Shown: piece by piece, positions 1-11,757 of the stretch
Layout of the letters: every line of letters begins with the position of its first letter
Numbering within the stretch: position 1 is the stretch's first letter
From: Cliona cf. orientalis
Lineage: Eukaryota; Porifera; Demospongiae; Clionaida; Clionaidae
Assembly: GCA_963930775.1 (NCBI GenBank)
Contig: OZ005702.1
Coordinates: 2,418,001 to 2,482,000 of the forward strand
Reading direction: 5' to 3'
DNA: 64,000 nucleotides
The notes under the pieces: generated by a model
What the model saw: only the letters and a program-made list of their open reading frames with translations
Databases searched by the model: none
Told to the model about the DNA's origin: nothing
Position numbers and translations under genes: made by a program

Positions 1-145
1 GTATTAAAATTAATAAGCTCCTTCATGCACACTTTTATCACTTTCAGGATCCTATTTGTATTATCAAAATAGGACTATTTTAATACATATTTATATACTT
101 CAAGGATTTCATTGCTTTCTTCACACTGGGGCATGCATGACCTAC

Positions 146-288
146 CAGAGAAGGCTTCCACAAACGCCACAGAAAGTTGGCTGCTTAAAGTTGTGGAGTG
201 AAAAGTTGTGATTCTTGATGTCGCTGGAGCTTCCCTGGTGGTCGGCGCGGGCCGATCCACTCACCAAAGGATCAGTTTCTCTCGACAT
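146..288 (-). CDS. First coding exon of a C1-domain (diacylglycerol/phorbol-ester-type zinc finger) protein, partial
   Basis: Read on the minus strand, an ATG at 288 opens 47 codons plus two bases and ends at a GT donor at 145-144 (TG|gtaggt). The peptide starts MSRETDPLVSGS and contains HNFSLHNFKQPTFCGVCG followed by SLLW. This is the N-terminal half of a C1 domain: the first His, then PTFCxxCG, then LLW. C1 domains bind diacylglycerol or small GTPases and recruit proteins to membranes. The rest of the domain (remaining Cys/His ligands) and the body of the protein would lie to the left of the window; nothing resembling it appears in 1-145. The C1 begins near residue 28, so it is N-terminal. 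PKC-like, chimaerin-like, RASSF-like and GEF-type proteins are all possible, and I cannot choose between them. An earlier GT donor after DPL (gtgagt) would remove the C1 motif and is unlikely to be used. Confidence 0.72.
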
Positions 289-2252
289 GACCACACGACA
301 CTAGCCTGATTTGATAGCAACTTGATGAGTTTACATTAAACCCGTACTCCGGGCAGAGTGCAAAGTACTGTAAACAGGAAATTTGTAATACTAGACCCTA
401 GTAGTAACATCTGCGCATGCGCATGTGCAGATGAAAAACTACAAGTGTCTCTTGGGGTGTCATTAAAGTTGTCATGGTATAAAACCATTACTGATTCCGA
501 GGACACTGTGTATGTCGTAAAAAAGCAAAATCAAACTCAGACGCACGGTACTGATGCAGATGGCCTTGGACTAGCGATTACGGACCTCCAAATTTCACCA
601 GTTTTTCCGCGGAACTTCTCCCAGTGGTATATCAATGTTCGAGTATCAGAAGGTAGCTCTCCACGAGCTCTATCCAACGGCGCTTGTAACGCGATCGTAG
701 GTAAAATCGTTACGAAGCCACGCCCACCTAAATTTTCTCCATAGAAACTTAATACAAGCAAAAATGAAGCTAGCGGTGATTCCGCGTAACCGATTTGCAA
801 GGTTAAGACCTCGGTAGATAGCTTTTTCATTGAGCTATCTACTGCAATTTGTTTCATGAAAGTACTCCTAGCCAGAGCCGAGATATTCACGATCTACTGC
901 AGGCCCTTGGAGGTCCGTAATCGCTACTTGGACTCTTAGTGGATAACTGCATGCAGCTAGGCCACTGTATGACATATCGAGAAGAAAGTGATGGATTGTA
1001 CTAGAGCATGTATCCATGCTATAGTAGCAGAATTATTCAAGATAAATAAAAAAAATGGTTGGCTCCTGCCCTATGCCAATCAGTGTGGTGGTGTTGCAGA
1101 TGATGATGGTGGTTATGTTGCTCTATACCAGATAACGTGTCTGAGCTCAGCTTCTACCAGTGTTGTCCATTGAATAGGACAGGGCCCATGTTTCATCTGG
1201 ATTTGGACCATCTTAGACTTCAATCAATGCACTCACTCACGGTGGTGATTTTTGGCATAGACCATTGCTCTACCTTCTAACTGAGTTTGTTCCAATCACA
1301 TTATTTTATGCATTATTATTGATCCTAGACAGACTCTTTCAAATGAACTTCACCTCGGCACCTATGATTTGTGTATATATATCCTGTACAGCAATAATAC
1401 TGTTTGAGCTAAACCACAACCAAGACAAAAATTAGGCTAATTATTTTTTAACCATCCCGAGTGCCAAGTGTGGGAGAATCATTCAGATCCTGCTTGCAGT
1501 GTGTGACTTTATAAACCTTGAATTTCTTCACCATGTTATCCGACTTCCATTTTGCATCGATCAGTAATAAACTTTATGATATTCATGCACATTATTCTTT
1601 TAGAACATCTCCCTGCATTCAGAATGCACATTTGAAATTTTATTATCCTTTGTTATTACCATGGAAACCATTTCACAGAATCAATGCATATGTTGCGTCT
1701 AGCCATGCTTAAAATCCAAAAGGGATCTCATAGAATCTGCAATCTTACAGCAAGATCCCCTATCAATCATTAAATTTTTCTCCTGAGTATTGATTGGATG
1801 TTGTAGACAAGAAGCTTAAGGTGGAAAAAAACTCAGAACCCTTCGATCACAGCATGTATATCATGTGTGGATCTATCTAATTCGAAAGTGCATGATACTA
1901 CAATGTCATGTATGAGTTTTAACAGCACTACAGACATCTATTATTATTATTAGCTATATAGGTGTGTTTCTTAATGAGTAATAAGTCTGACTCAGTGTAC
2001 TGCATTACTCAGTTTGGGGTGTGGAAGTCTATGGAAATCCCTACAGCAATGAGAAGAATAATAATATTATTATTACCCCCACACATGCTATAACAACAAT
2101 AATTTTAGTACTATTTTCCCTGAATGTAATCTATCCATGGAAATGCCTACAGTAATGAGAATAGTTATACACCCCCACACACGCTAGTCTCATTAATGTG
2201 TTCTAGCATGCAATACTGTTGAAAAGCAGGCCGGCCTGGAGATGAGGCTAAA
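289..2252. other. Intergenic stretch between the C1 gene and the R3H gene
   Basis: I see no convincing gene here. Positions 350-940 are less AT-rich and open in several frames, but with no recognisable domain. An 18-base perfect inverted repeat pairs 574-591 with 907-924 (gcgattacggacctccaa and its complement), so 560-935 could fold and may be a repeat unit. A TGCGCATGCGCA site, matching the NRF1 consensus, lies near 412-423. The rest is AT-rich, with short TTATTA runs and no other pattern I can name. Confidence 0.4.
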
Positions 2253-3442
2253 TTAATGTAGTCTGCATAGTTTTCCAGTGTAGTCGTACCTGTCAACAGT
2301 AACTCTTACAAATCTGTCTGGTTCTGAACCATGGCTCAGAGACGTGCATCCATAGTGAACACAAAGTTCATGGATTATCTTTCGCTTTATTGCTGGCATT
2401 GGTCGGAAATCATAGTCGCTTGCGTTCATGTGCTCAATGAAATGCTGTAGGCTGTCCTCGATGAACTTCACAAAATTGATGTCATACCTGATTCGGAAAT
2501 AAAATGAAGCTGCATGATTGTGTACCTTTTACTAATAATAATAATTGCACTATACACCTGATTCAAATGCAGCATGCATATTAGCAAAAGTATGGATTAT
2601 AATGACTGAATATTGACTGAAATCATAAGCTATATATATACAGGTCTGTTTGCAATCTTGATGGCTGGACCATCATGTTTACCTACATTGTACCTTGCTT
2701 GCTGCAATAGGAAGTCACAGTAGAAGTCATCCAAATCATCTGAGCAATCTTTCATTCCAAATTTGAATGCTATAATTCTTTTGACAAGTTGAGGAGATAA
2801 TGAATCGTTAGAAATCACTTCAAACAGATCTCTCACTTCAGCACCGAAGTCATTGCTGTAGCAGTGATTCAGAATCTGATAATATTGTATTATGCATTGA
2901 TTAATAATTTCATGAATTCATAGAAATTCCAAGCTGATATGATTACACTATGACTGTGATGGGGTCAAGGTGTTGACTGTATTGGTAGCTGCTGGTGTGT
3001 ATGTATAGGTTGCATAATAATATAATCTTACAAGTCCCTCTTGGGCACAGCTTGTTCCTCACGATCAGTGGCTTCTGCAGCTGCAACTGAAATAAACAAT
3101 AATCCGTAGTTATCTAGCCATGGTGGCTAGATGTCTACCTACTGCTATATTAATAATTATAATATTATAGCTAAACCATCATGGTGAAAAATATCATAGC
3201 GCTAACAAAAGTTATTAAATATTAATATTTAACAGTCATGTAGAGGTAGATCTGCTTTGATGTACATTATTCTGAATCATCATAATAATATCATGCAATG
3301 GTAGTGTTCAAGAGATGTAGTGTCCTTTTTAGTAGATTAACCACAAAACTACCGCCACACCTTTCCATGATCATTTTGAGCACCATAATTAAAATTAAAT
3401 AAGCAGGTGGATCTTTATCGTACCTTCGTGATCTTCTTCCAT
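2253..3442 (-). CDS. Small R3H-domain protein, 4 exons, 156 aa
   Basis: Proposed exons on the minus strand are 3442-3424, 3086-3032, 2855-2694 and 2487-2253. They total 471 nt in one open frame with GT-AG junctions throughout. The ATG at 3442 follows an in-frame TAA. The protein starts MEEDHEVAAAEATDREEQ, continues with a conserved-looking helical segment (DLFEVISNDSLSPQLVKRI, then FKFGMKDCSDDLDDFYCDF) and ends in an R3H domain over about residues 90-145. The diagnostic R-x3-H is in KRKIIHELCVHYG, followed by SLSHGSEPDRFVRVTV. R3H domains bind single-stranded nucleic acid; the domain resembles those of NF-X1-type factors, but no NF-X1 zinc fingers are present. The last exon has a possible donor (GACAG|gtacga) before the stop, so the gene could continue in a splice form I did not find. 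The exact orthologue is not recognised. Confidence 0.72.
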
Positions 3443-3477
3443 TATCACTGATTAGTGGCCACGGACTTTGCCACATA

Positions 3478-3560
3478 CCAGCCCCACCCCCTTTATGCGC
3501 AAAACAAACGACCTTTTCCCAACAAGCAGCAAGCGTGACGACCATTACCGATACAAATAG
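3478..3560 (-). repeat. SINE 3'-part fragment shared with 19481-19570
   Basis: The stretch around 3490-3558 (aaacgaccttttcccaa, then gcgtgacgaccat and gacaaatag) matches the 3' part of the tRNA-derived element at 19375-19570, which has aacgaccttttcccaa, gcgtgatgaccat and gacaaatag in the same order and spacing. It lacks the A/B-box head here. It lies just upstream of the R3H gene's start codon, so it occupies the presumed promoter or 5' leader. Strand is uncertain. Confidence 0.45.
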
Positions 3561-4120
3561 CGCGGGGAAATTTCGGATGACCCAGCGTGTGGCCACGTAT
3601 TGAACTTGCAGGAAGCATTGAATTTCTTCTGTCTGTGATATACACAACTGTACAGGGACGTAAGGGTAGATGACCATCTCTTTTTCAGACACTCAAGTCG
3701 GCTTCTACTGGACTGACGCGACTAACAAGTATTGCGACCCCTTACCAGTCCATGTATTCATGTATACGTATGTACTGTAGCTATGTACATGTCGGTTTAC
3801 TCACGCAGTACAATAGTCTAAGCATACATAAGCAAACTAGGGAATTTATAATTAGGTTTCTCACAACTACAATGTAGTCATACCGAGCCTGTGAGACTAG
3901 GTCACAACATATTGGTACTTGAGCAAACCAAGGCAAGCACCTTATGCTGAGTGGATAACTTATAATGGATAATAATATAATAATTATTATAATAAAGGTC
4001 GTTGGAGGATGGTCAAAGGAATAGATTCTGCATGGTTGAATTCAGTCTGTTTTTGTGTATGTGTAGTTGTGAGCAGCTCACTAAAAATTTAATGGGTTCA
4101 TGTGATGTTGGTGTTTGCTC
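3561..4120. other. Intergenic stretch upstream of the R3H gene
   Basis: No gene is seen. The left part is the likely promoter side of the minus-strand R3H gene. From about 4030 the sequence begins to match the region downstream of the intact FBXO3 gene (about 19810-19907), marking one edge of the segmental duplication. Confidence 0.45.
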
Positions 4121-7100
4121 TCACCGCCACTGCACTTGAGGGTGAGGCATGTGGAACTTCGGAACAGTCACACGAAAACTCTTATCTGTGAGGAGATACA
4201 TGTACATTAAGTTAAACATTGATTGCTAAGTAGCTAGACTCGAGGGATAATTATTATAACATGCACAATCATTCTGCATTGTGTGTGGTGCCAGAGAAGA
4301 AATATTGGTAGCATGAAAAACTGGGCAAAAAAATTACCACTTGATAAAGTACATATGCATGACATTGTATCACACTGTCAAGTTAAAGCCTTCACAGTTT
4401 TTGCAAAATTAATGACCTCAACTTTACTGGCATACACAACAATATTATCTGCTTACCAATGACCATTATTGTAGCAATATAAACATAACTCACTTCTGTT
4501 GAGGTATTTCATCAAGAAGTAGCCCTCCATTTGACAGTAGTCCTCCTCGTCAAACATGGTGCAGCTGGAGTACTGGTAGAGGTCGCCGGGGTTAAAGATC
4601 GGCTATTCTCCTATTACACCCTCCCCATCCACATCCTCTGTTCGACCGTCGGAGAAGGTGATTGACCAATGACGACGCAATAGCTGACAGCTCTCTGCAA
4701 AGGTGAGTAATTTTGTATAATATTATGATTTTTTTGTGATATATATATACACGTGTGCATACAATTAGGAGTAAATAATAAGGAGGGGAAGAGAGTATTG
4801 AATGCGCTATATGCTCTGTATAAGATATTCTTGGAAAGTCACATGCCAGGAATTCAAAAATTGACCAATGGAACACTTGCTTTATATGGCAAGTTGTGGG
4901 CGTGGCCTCGAGTGCAAGCTAATAATATTATGAGCTCAATTTCGACTGAAAACACTAGTAGATCATGATAATTGCATTCGTGAAGAATCTTGCATGAAAC
5001 TCATGAAAAACACCTCTATTCTTCACAGTCCTGAGAAAAATCAAGTATTTAGCCCCTTGGGCTAGTCGCGCAAGGCGGGTAGTCGCGTTATGGCGTTGGA
5101 CACTCTCTTCCCCTCCTTATTATTTACTCTTGGTATATACAACGTATGATGGGATAGGTGAAAATACTCATAAAATATCGTAAGTTTGTAAAGTTTATAA
5201 TTTGTAGTTGGTGATAGTTATGAAATCAATCTTATGTGAACTATAATATAGTCACCGGTATAATTTCCTGAACTGTTTCATGCAAGTGGTAAGTACTATC
5301 ACATGACATGTATTATCATTAAATACCTCGAGAGTATAATATTATGTTACCTTCCTGAGGGGCATCTTCATCCATCTTGATACTACATGTACATGTAAGA
5401 GAGAAAATTAATACGATGGTTAGTTGTAACACGTGGACTGTGATCGTCTTCCGTGTGTACCTCATCCAGTAGGAGTAGCTGGCTCCCTGGAGCATCTGCT
5501 GCAGTCGATGGGGAATGTCAAAATGATTGAAGACATAGCGAGTATTCCACATCCCAAACGAGGGATCTAGTGCCACACCCACATTCACTGTCATGTGACG
5601 AGTCGTCGCTACACAGTCTGGGTGGTTGTTGAATTTACATTGAAGAAAATAATAATTTTAACATGTTTGCCATAATGATTATACCTCATGGTGAATGTGC
5701 TGTCCATGACGGGACAGGTCTTGATGTACTTGGCCTGTTCCAACAGCCAATCACTGAAGCACTGGGCTGCAAAATAAGTACATGTAATTATTGTTAAGTG
5801 CAATATAGGACTCATTACCAGTACCATAATTATGCACTGTATATGTATACCGTATGGTGGGTAATTTTCGTGTGCTAATTTTCGTGGAAAGTCCGAAAAG
5901 GCGTTCAAAATTAATTTTCATGATTTTAAATTTCGTGACAGCAACCGTGGCACTGCTGCACAAGTGATGATGCAATTGATACACGTGCTCGCAATCTTCT
6001 TCGTTACTAAGGCATACCTACAGAGACTTGGACAAATAGCATGAGATAGAAGAATATTACGCTAATCAACTGGATGACAGTGGCTACTGTTGCTTGCTAA
6101 CACCGGTACTGGAAAGTGTTGGCTGTGCTACCACGATGTTTGTGGCCACGTCCATCATCATGCTGGTACACACGGTAGCCCAGACCCTCAATGTAGCATG
6201 TTGACATTTCAACATGCATACACATGTATGTATACCTTCTCCCACTAAACCAACTGAGCAGTCCTCGATGATTTTGCTGTGACCCACTCGCAGTGATAAA
6301 GGCTGGAAACCAAGCCTTTTCCATGGCCACAAGGAAAGGTAATTATAACAGAAGTAAATTTAATAATTATATACTCATGTGCATGTGTATGCATGTTCCT
6401 TTTCACTGGGCTATCATTTTCAAGTTAAAGTAGCCTGGATTGGGATGATCTTGTTCCTAGGCTCTCCCCTCCTCTTCGTCTTTGTACTCAGTAATTGTGT
6501 GAATTAATTTATATAAAACCCTATATCAAAACAAAAAGGGCTTCAGAAACAAGACTGTATGTGAACTGGTTCTGTTTTAATATAATTGAAGTAGCTACTT
6601 TCATAAGTGTTAAATACCCATAATGAATGAACTACATGTACATGTACAATGTATCGCATATCGGCATGTGCACACTTACCACCAACGATGCCTGTATCAC
6701 ATGACCAAGAGGAGTGAACTGACAGGAATCCAGTGCCAGTACATAGAAACGGTTTCTCTTCAGACTTCCCACAATCTCCACGCAGGTACTGCTTGTTCCC
6801 TCCAAATGGGTGCAACATGACTGACTTGTTTTCAGGATTATTGAAGGCTAACCTAGCTACATACATTGTACATGTGCGCTGTACTACTTCACAATTCATA
6901 TAATTCCAAATATATTATGGATGGTTATGTGTGCATGTCTTGACTTGATCGGGCCTTGAGGATAAGTACATACATGTACATGTACATGTTGAGGTGGCTG
7001 GCCTGCACTGCACTGATGAGGCCCTATAGATTAGGCCAAAATAGCGGTCTGCAGTTGCACTTTTGGCACCTACGTATATATATGTTTTTTTTACAAATAG

Positions 7101-7450
7101 TTAGTTGATAGCCTATCCCAATGCCTCCAAGTATATGGAATTGTCAGTATTTTTACTGAATTCTGACCATAAAATTAATACTGATAAAATTGGGGGAAAT
7201 TCAGTACATACTGCATAATTATATGGAGCTCTTTGTAAAATACTGAAAATGCCAGTTTGCGAAATACTGAAAAATGGGAATGTTTACTGAAAGACTGCTA
7301 TCCATATGCATGGAGGGAAACCATAGTTCTTGTACAATCCTAACTGGCTTGAAAATAATCTATTCTAGCAGGATTACAAACTTGATGATGGTATACACAC
7401 ATACGTACATGATATTGTACATGTACTAGCTCACCATGAAGTCAATGTCA
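4121..7450 (-). pseudogene. Truncated duplicate of the FBXO3-like gene (pseudogene)
   Basis: Six exons matching the intact gene at 19908-25718 are seen at 4121-4185, 4494-4694, 5351-5382, 5461-5634, 5685-5766 and 6236-6326, with the same lengths and splice sites. A seventh is at about 6680-6852. The copy is broken in several ways. The ApaG exon has TAG where the intact gene has CAG (…GVIGE, stop, P). The 6680-6852 exon carries an extra four bases after the codons for NKQYL plus one further extra base. The next upstream exon (SUKH part) survives only as its two ends joined near 7433-7450. The F-box exons and the rest of the 5' half are absent. It looks like a partial segmental duplication. A transcript from it could not encode a complete FBXO3. 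Confidence 0.88.
4768..5131. mobile_element. MITE, copy A (pre-duplication insertion)
   Basis: The ends are inverted repeats of about 27 bases: gagtaaataataaggagggg at the left and the complement cccctccttattatttactc at the right. The element is about 365 bp with no transposase. A closely similar copy sits at the matching intronic place in the intact FBXO3 gene (20815-21169), so it was present before the duplication. It contains a short stretch open in frame (4753-4968) that I do not regard as a gene. Confidence 0.75.
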
Positions 7451-7609
7451 CTCTGTAATCACGTGCATACATGTAACACGTACTACAGTACATACGTGTG
7501 TTCCTCCCAGCAACTGGCTATCCCTACACTCAGTCTGCTTGTTTGCTGACAGCTCCTTCAGACTGTGTAGCTACATATACACATTGTAGTTTTCAGACCT
7601 TTTCTACTA

Positions 7610-7820
7610 CCTTAAAGTTAACTGCACTTTAATTTAGCGATTTTCAGGAGAGAGGATTTAGCTGCACTTTAATTTAGCGATTTTGCATATACCACAATAC
7701 AATGTCATGAATAATACATCTCGAAAAATATTTGGCCTCATCTTAATTTAGCGAATTGGGTAAAGATCGCTAAATTCGCTAAATTAAGGTGTAATTAACT
7801 TTAGTGACACTAAGGTAAAA
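7610..7820. mobile_element. Short TIR element (MITE-like)
   Basis: The left end has taaagttaactgcactttaa followed by tttagcga. The right end has the near-complement: cgctaaattaaggtgtaatt, then aactttagtg. The unit ttaatttagcga is repeated several times inside. It is about 200 bp with no coding capacity. Confidence 0.6.
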
Positions 7821-7943
7821 TTGTTCATGATGTTTTCAGACATTCAAATCCACTCATTTTATGTGCAAATTAGCTATAAGGTATGACTGTGTCATAATTC
7901 CGCCTCATTTCAAGCCTTCACCAGCCAGTAGTGTTAAACAAAC

Positions 7944-8251
7944 CAAGCAAAGACTAAGATAGGCACAGGCACCATGATGGATCATAGACCACTGAGAATG
8001 CCCATTGGGCTGAAGGTAGGCCCACTCCAGAAAAAGATAGCCTGCCATAACTGGGACTCGAACCACAGATCTCTCGCTTGCCGGGCGAGTATGCTACCGT
8101 TACACCACCATTACACCACCGTGACAGCTGGCCCCTCTCTGGAGTAGGAAGTGCTCATAACTGAGCATGATTTGCACTTATAGCCACGATGGGTGTTCAC
8201 ATAAGTGACCTATGCCTGGAGGTGAATCAAGCAAAGACTAAGATAGGCACA
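7944..8251 (-). repeat. tRNA-derived SINE-like unit flanked by 24-bp direct repeats
   Basis: On the minus strand, 8112-8043 has the RNA polymerase III boxes of a tRNA. The A box tggtgtaacgg is at 8107-8097 and a perfect B box ggttcgagtcc at 8064-8054. A stem-loop in the anticodon position (ctcgc-ccggcaa-gcgag) lacks the usual U33, and no clean acceptor stem is seen, so this is a tRNA-derived repeat rather than a working tRNA. The 24-base sequence starting caagcaaagactaagatagg lies on both sides (7944-7967 and 8228-8251) and could be an unusually long target-site duplication. Confidence 0.55.
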
Positions 8252-8460
8252 ATCTACCATGCTGCAGTATGAGAACCAAATCAGTAATATTGCATATAAG
8301 CATCCACTACCACAGCATCGACATGTAGATAATGAGCCACAGGAACAGGTTATATTGAAACAGGAACAAAGTAAACGTTGAATTCATGTTCCTTGCTATT
8401 AATTGTGGTATATGCTATGGAATTGTACAACCTTGGCCATGCACTCATTCAGTCTATGAA

Positions 8461-8911
8461 CATGCACTTAAATGCCAACTTATTCTTTAGTTCTGACAGC
8501 ATAATTTAGAAATTCCACGTCTATTCACTGACGGACATTGTCAAAACAAACAGGAATAGAGAATCTTATAAGGATGCATTCCCATTACCATAGTGTCCCA
8601 GGTAGCTAAGTGCTCATGGGTGTTTAAACACAAATCGTGATTTTGGCCTATATGGCATCCCTACTTATATAGAGTCCATTGACTTAGATCCATGCACTTA
8701 AATGCCAACTTACTCTTTAGTTCTGACAACATAATTTTAGAAATTCCACGTCTATTCACTGACGGACATTGTCAAAACAAACAGGAATAGAGAATCTTAT
8801 AAGGATGTATTCCCATTACCATAGTGTCCCAGGTAAGTGCTCATGGGTGTTTAAACACAAATCGCGATTTTGGCCTATATGGCATCCCTACTTATAGAGT
8901 CCATTGACTTA
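8461..8911. repeat. Direct tandem duplication, two units of about 225 bp
   Basis: Unit 1 (8461-8690) and unit 2 (8691 to about 8911) both begin catgcacttaaatgccaact and both end in cctacttata, then agagtccattgact. They differ by a handful of substitutions and small indels, for example a gctaa insertion in unit 1 after tcccaggta. Inside each is tagtgtcccaggta, which resembles the ends of the foldback element at 22578-22675. Confidence 0.85.
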
Positions 8912-10605
8912 TGATACCTTAATTGCTAGTAATTTGTCGTCCACAATAAATTCCATATCTTTTACAATAATATATCCAAGGTAATGCCATAGTATCCCGG
9001 GCAAGCGCCCACTCCTGCATGGGTAAGCACCCATGTACCTCATTTCAAGTAGTCAGAATCTATACAAACGTATTATTCCAGGTCAGTCGCGGCCCCCAGA
9101 TATGCCATGTATGCAATACATTACAAAAACGTTACATAATAAAGTCAGAGCAAGTGATTTTTATTTATACTCTATCTATCAAGTTCCCAAGCATCCAATC
9201 AGGCATGCCTGAATAAGCTAGCTGGGCACAGAAGTGCTAATTTCTCAATCTTTTTCTTCCAGGGCTAATTCAAGACTGCATGCCTTGATCATGACCTGAT
9301 AATTCCACTCCATTTCATAGCGTGTGCATCGGTGCCACGCTGGTTTTGAGTTATCATGACAGGTATTTTAATCGTGGATTTGTATGGCCAAGCTAGCATT
9401 CTCAGGTCTGGGTAGTTAGAATGCATGTGTGCTTAAAACTTATCCTATGAAGTATAACCTACGTAGTCATCTTATACCTTAACTTTGTCATGTGTTTCTT
9501 TTTTGTTGTCTTTCTGGGTACATGCATGTTAGCAAATCATCATACTTGGCAATGCTATTTTATATTGGATTCCATGCTATATAGTAGCAGAATTATTATT
9601 AACAAATGAGCATAGTAGAAAGCTTAAAAACTTATCCTATGTACAGTATACTAAATATTATTCCTGAGTGCACATCAATTTATGCAGAAGTAACCAAATT
9701 GCCACATTCCGTTCATGTAGCCTCTTTAGACAATAGCTTGGGAATGGGGCTGACCTAGCTGAGTGAATTGAACTTCAGGACATTAAAGAGAGTTACTCAA
9801 CGAAAGGGTCGGGGAATGTGGGTAGGTCAGTCTCATGCTGATAGTAATAATTGCAGCACCTTTTAGTTACAGTTATAGCTAGTGCATTCTTGGTACATGA
9901 AGCAAGAGTATATCCCAAGGCCTGATATATCAAAATCCAGTATGCAACATTATGAAAACTGGGAATGAGACCTGCAGGTATAGCCTAGTCTAGCAAGCTA
10001 AAACAAACATTCCATGAAGTTGTATAACCCTTTTATGTGTACCATCACCCCTGTAGTGCACCCTTGGTGAAAGGCTGCTCTAGAGGGGTTGCACCTGATA
10101 ACCTGCATGCCCTCCTTTAGCTAGTGTCCTTTCATTGTTCAGCTTGTGATGCAGTAGCCCCACAATGAGTGGCATATCTCTGTCTCCAGCATTTAATTTA
10201 TCAGAGATGAATATAAACTGTATTATTAACTACTTACTAGTAGTATAGGGCTTATATATAATATTATATAATTATTATTATTATGCATGCTATTGGGGGG
10301 AAGGCTCCCACACTATTGATCGATGACATTTGTGTGTTGTTTGTGGCTGGGGCCAAAGCTTTGAAGCTTCGTGATTGTACCCTGTATGTATCTGCATCCC
10401 TATAAGAGCATCACTGTAGCCATGGACACACCTGCTGCATGGTTTCATAATTTTATCAAAGCATGCCTGGCCTATACCAGCTGGATGATGAAAGCTAAGT
10501 ATATGATGATAATAGTATGCATTCAAATTTTAGGAAAGATATTGTGCCACAGAAATTATAATAGCCACATTTTTAGCACGGAATATTATGTATGTGCATG
10601 CATGC

Positions 10606-10628
10606 ATATATATATATATATATATATA
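10606..10628. repeat. (TA)n microsatellite
   Basis: An uninterrupted run of about eleven TA units follows a gcatgcatgc stretch. It is non-coding. Confidence 0.9.
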
Positions 10629-10934
10629 GGCCGGCATGCTGATCTTTTCTCATTTGCCAGGCAATACCATGTTGTTCATATGACTTGTCAATGTGAAGCA
10701 ATCCACTTGGTATGTTGTATGAGTCATTGAGCTGTGGTCTCACAATTAATTCAGATGTTAAGATTGCCATCAGTGTTTGCTTCCTAAGCTGATCATGTGA
10801 GTGGTGAATCATGGGAAAAGATACAAATTGCATCATCATCAGTTTTGATGATTAATCCTCTTCTTAGAATTTAGCCTCTGTCGTTGCTCAGCTATAAACT
10901 GTAATCTTTGGGGTGTACATGTGATTGACTGCAT

Positions 10935-10958
10935 AGAGAGAGAGAGAGAGAGAGAGAG
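10935..10958. repeat. (AG)12 microsatellite
   Basis: A pure AG dinucleotide run of twelve units with no associated gene. Confidence 0.9.
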
Positions 10959-11757
10959 TGGTGTATAGGAGGATGCTGCTGTACAGCATATATAAAAGGG
11001 TGTGCATGCACATAATAATTATTAAATTTTACATACTTGGAGTTTCGAGCATTACGACATGCAGTGATAAAATTTTAAAGGTGACCTTCAGATTCATGGC
11101 TATATATCAGTCATGACTGCACTAGAGTGAAGGCTATTCATGCACAATTAGATATGGGAATAACCCAGGCCAGGCCAAATCAAGGAATTTGACAAACAGC
11201 TAATAATTATGTTATATGATTATATGTGTTTATATGATGACTATATCGTTTTATATTAGTAGTCCAAGCTAGGAGGTATTAATAAAATTTAAATTAATGT
11301 TATGGTGACTTGCATATATAGGTTTATGTGGTGTACATGAATACAGCAGGTGATGGACATGCATGCTCAATAATAATGATAATGATTCGTGCTAACCTTG
11401 ATCTTGGAGTTTTTAGTTTTTTGGGGGTAATATGTACGTCTGATATAATTGTGCATTTAATGTTGACTTTGTAAACATCAGCCTCATTTCAAACCTTCAC
11501 CGGCCAGTAGTGTTATAACATTAAGTAACCATGTGGCCAAAATTAATGATCATGTAAATACTCTAATAATGCATAATTATATATATAATATAGCTACTAA
11601 CAGCAAGAAGTTAATGCTTAGCCTAATAATTACATTGTTCAGTACTCAGTGCAGAAATTCTGACTATGATAAAATCTACAAAATTAATATACAAAATTCA
11701 TGACTATAATATGCATAACTAGCTATAGCTACTAACAGCAAGGAGTTATTGCATTGT

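Larger units (their letters stand above)
7821..11757. other. Gene-free, repeat-rich stretch
   Basis: No gene is supported in about 3.9 kb. Recognisable contents are a tRNA-derived unit with long flanking repeats (7944-8251), a tandem duplication (8461-8911), and pieces found again in other parts of the window. The pieces are 7905-7935 with 11483-11515; 9654-9770 with 17107-17228 (inverted); 10243-10402 with 17474-17593; and 9040-9420 distantly with 13220-13610. There is also a TA run (10606-10628) and an AG run (10935-10958). Confidence 0.55.

Noticed and set aside
358-890. Open frames on both strands (128 and 117 codons)
   Set aside because: They overlap each other, show no domain and partly lie in a region with an inverted repeat. 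More likely non-coding repeat.
8043-8112. A working tRNA gene on the minus strand
   Set aside because: The A and B boxes are good, but the anticodon loop lacks U33, the T stem has a mismatch and no clean acceptor stem is formed. The unit is flanked by direct repeats, so a SINE-like repeat is more likely.
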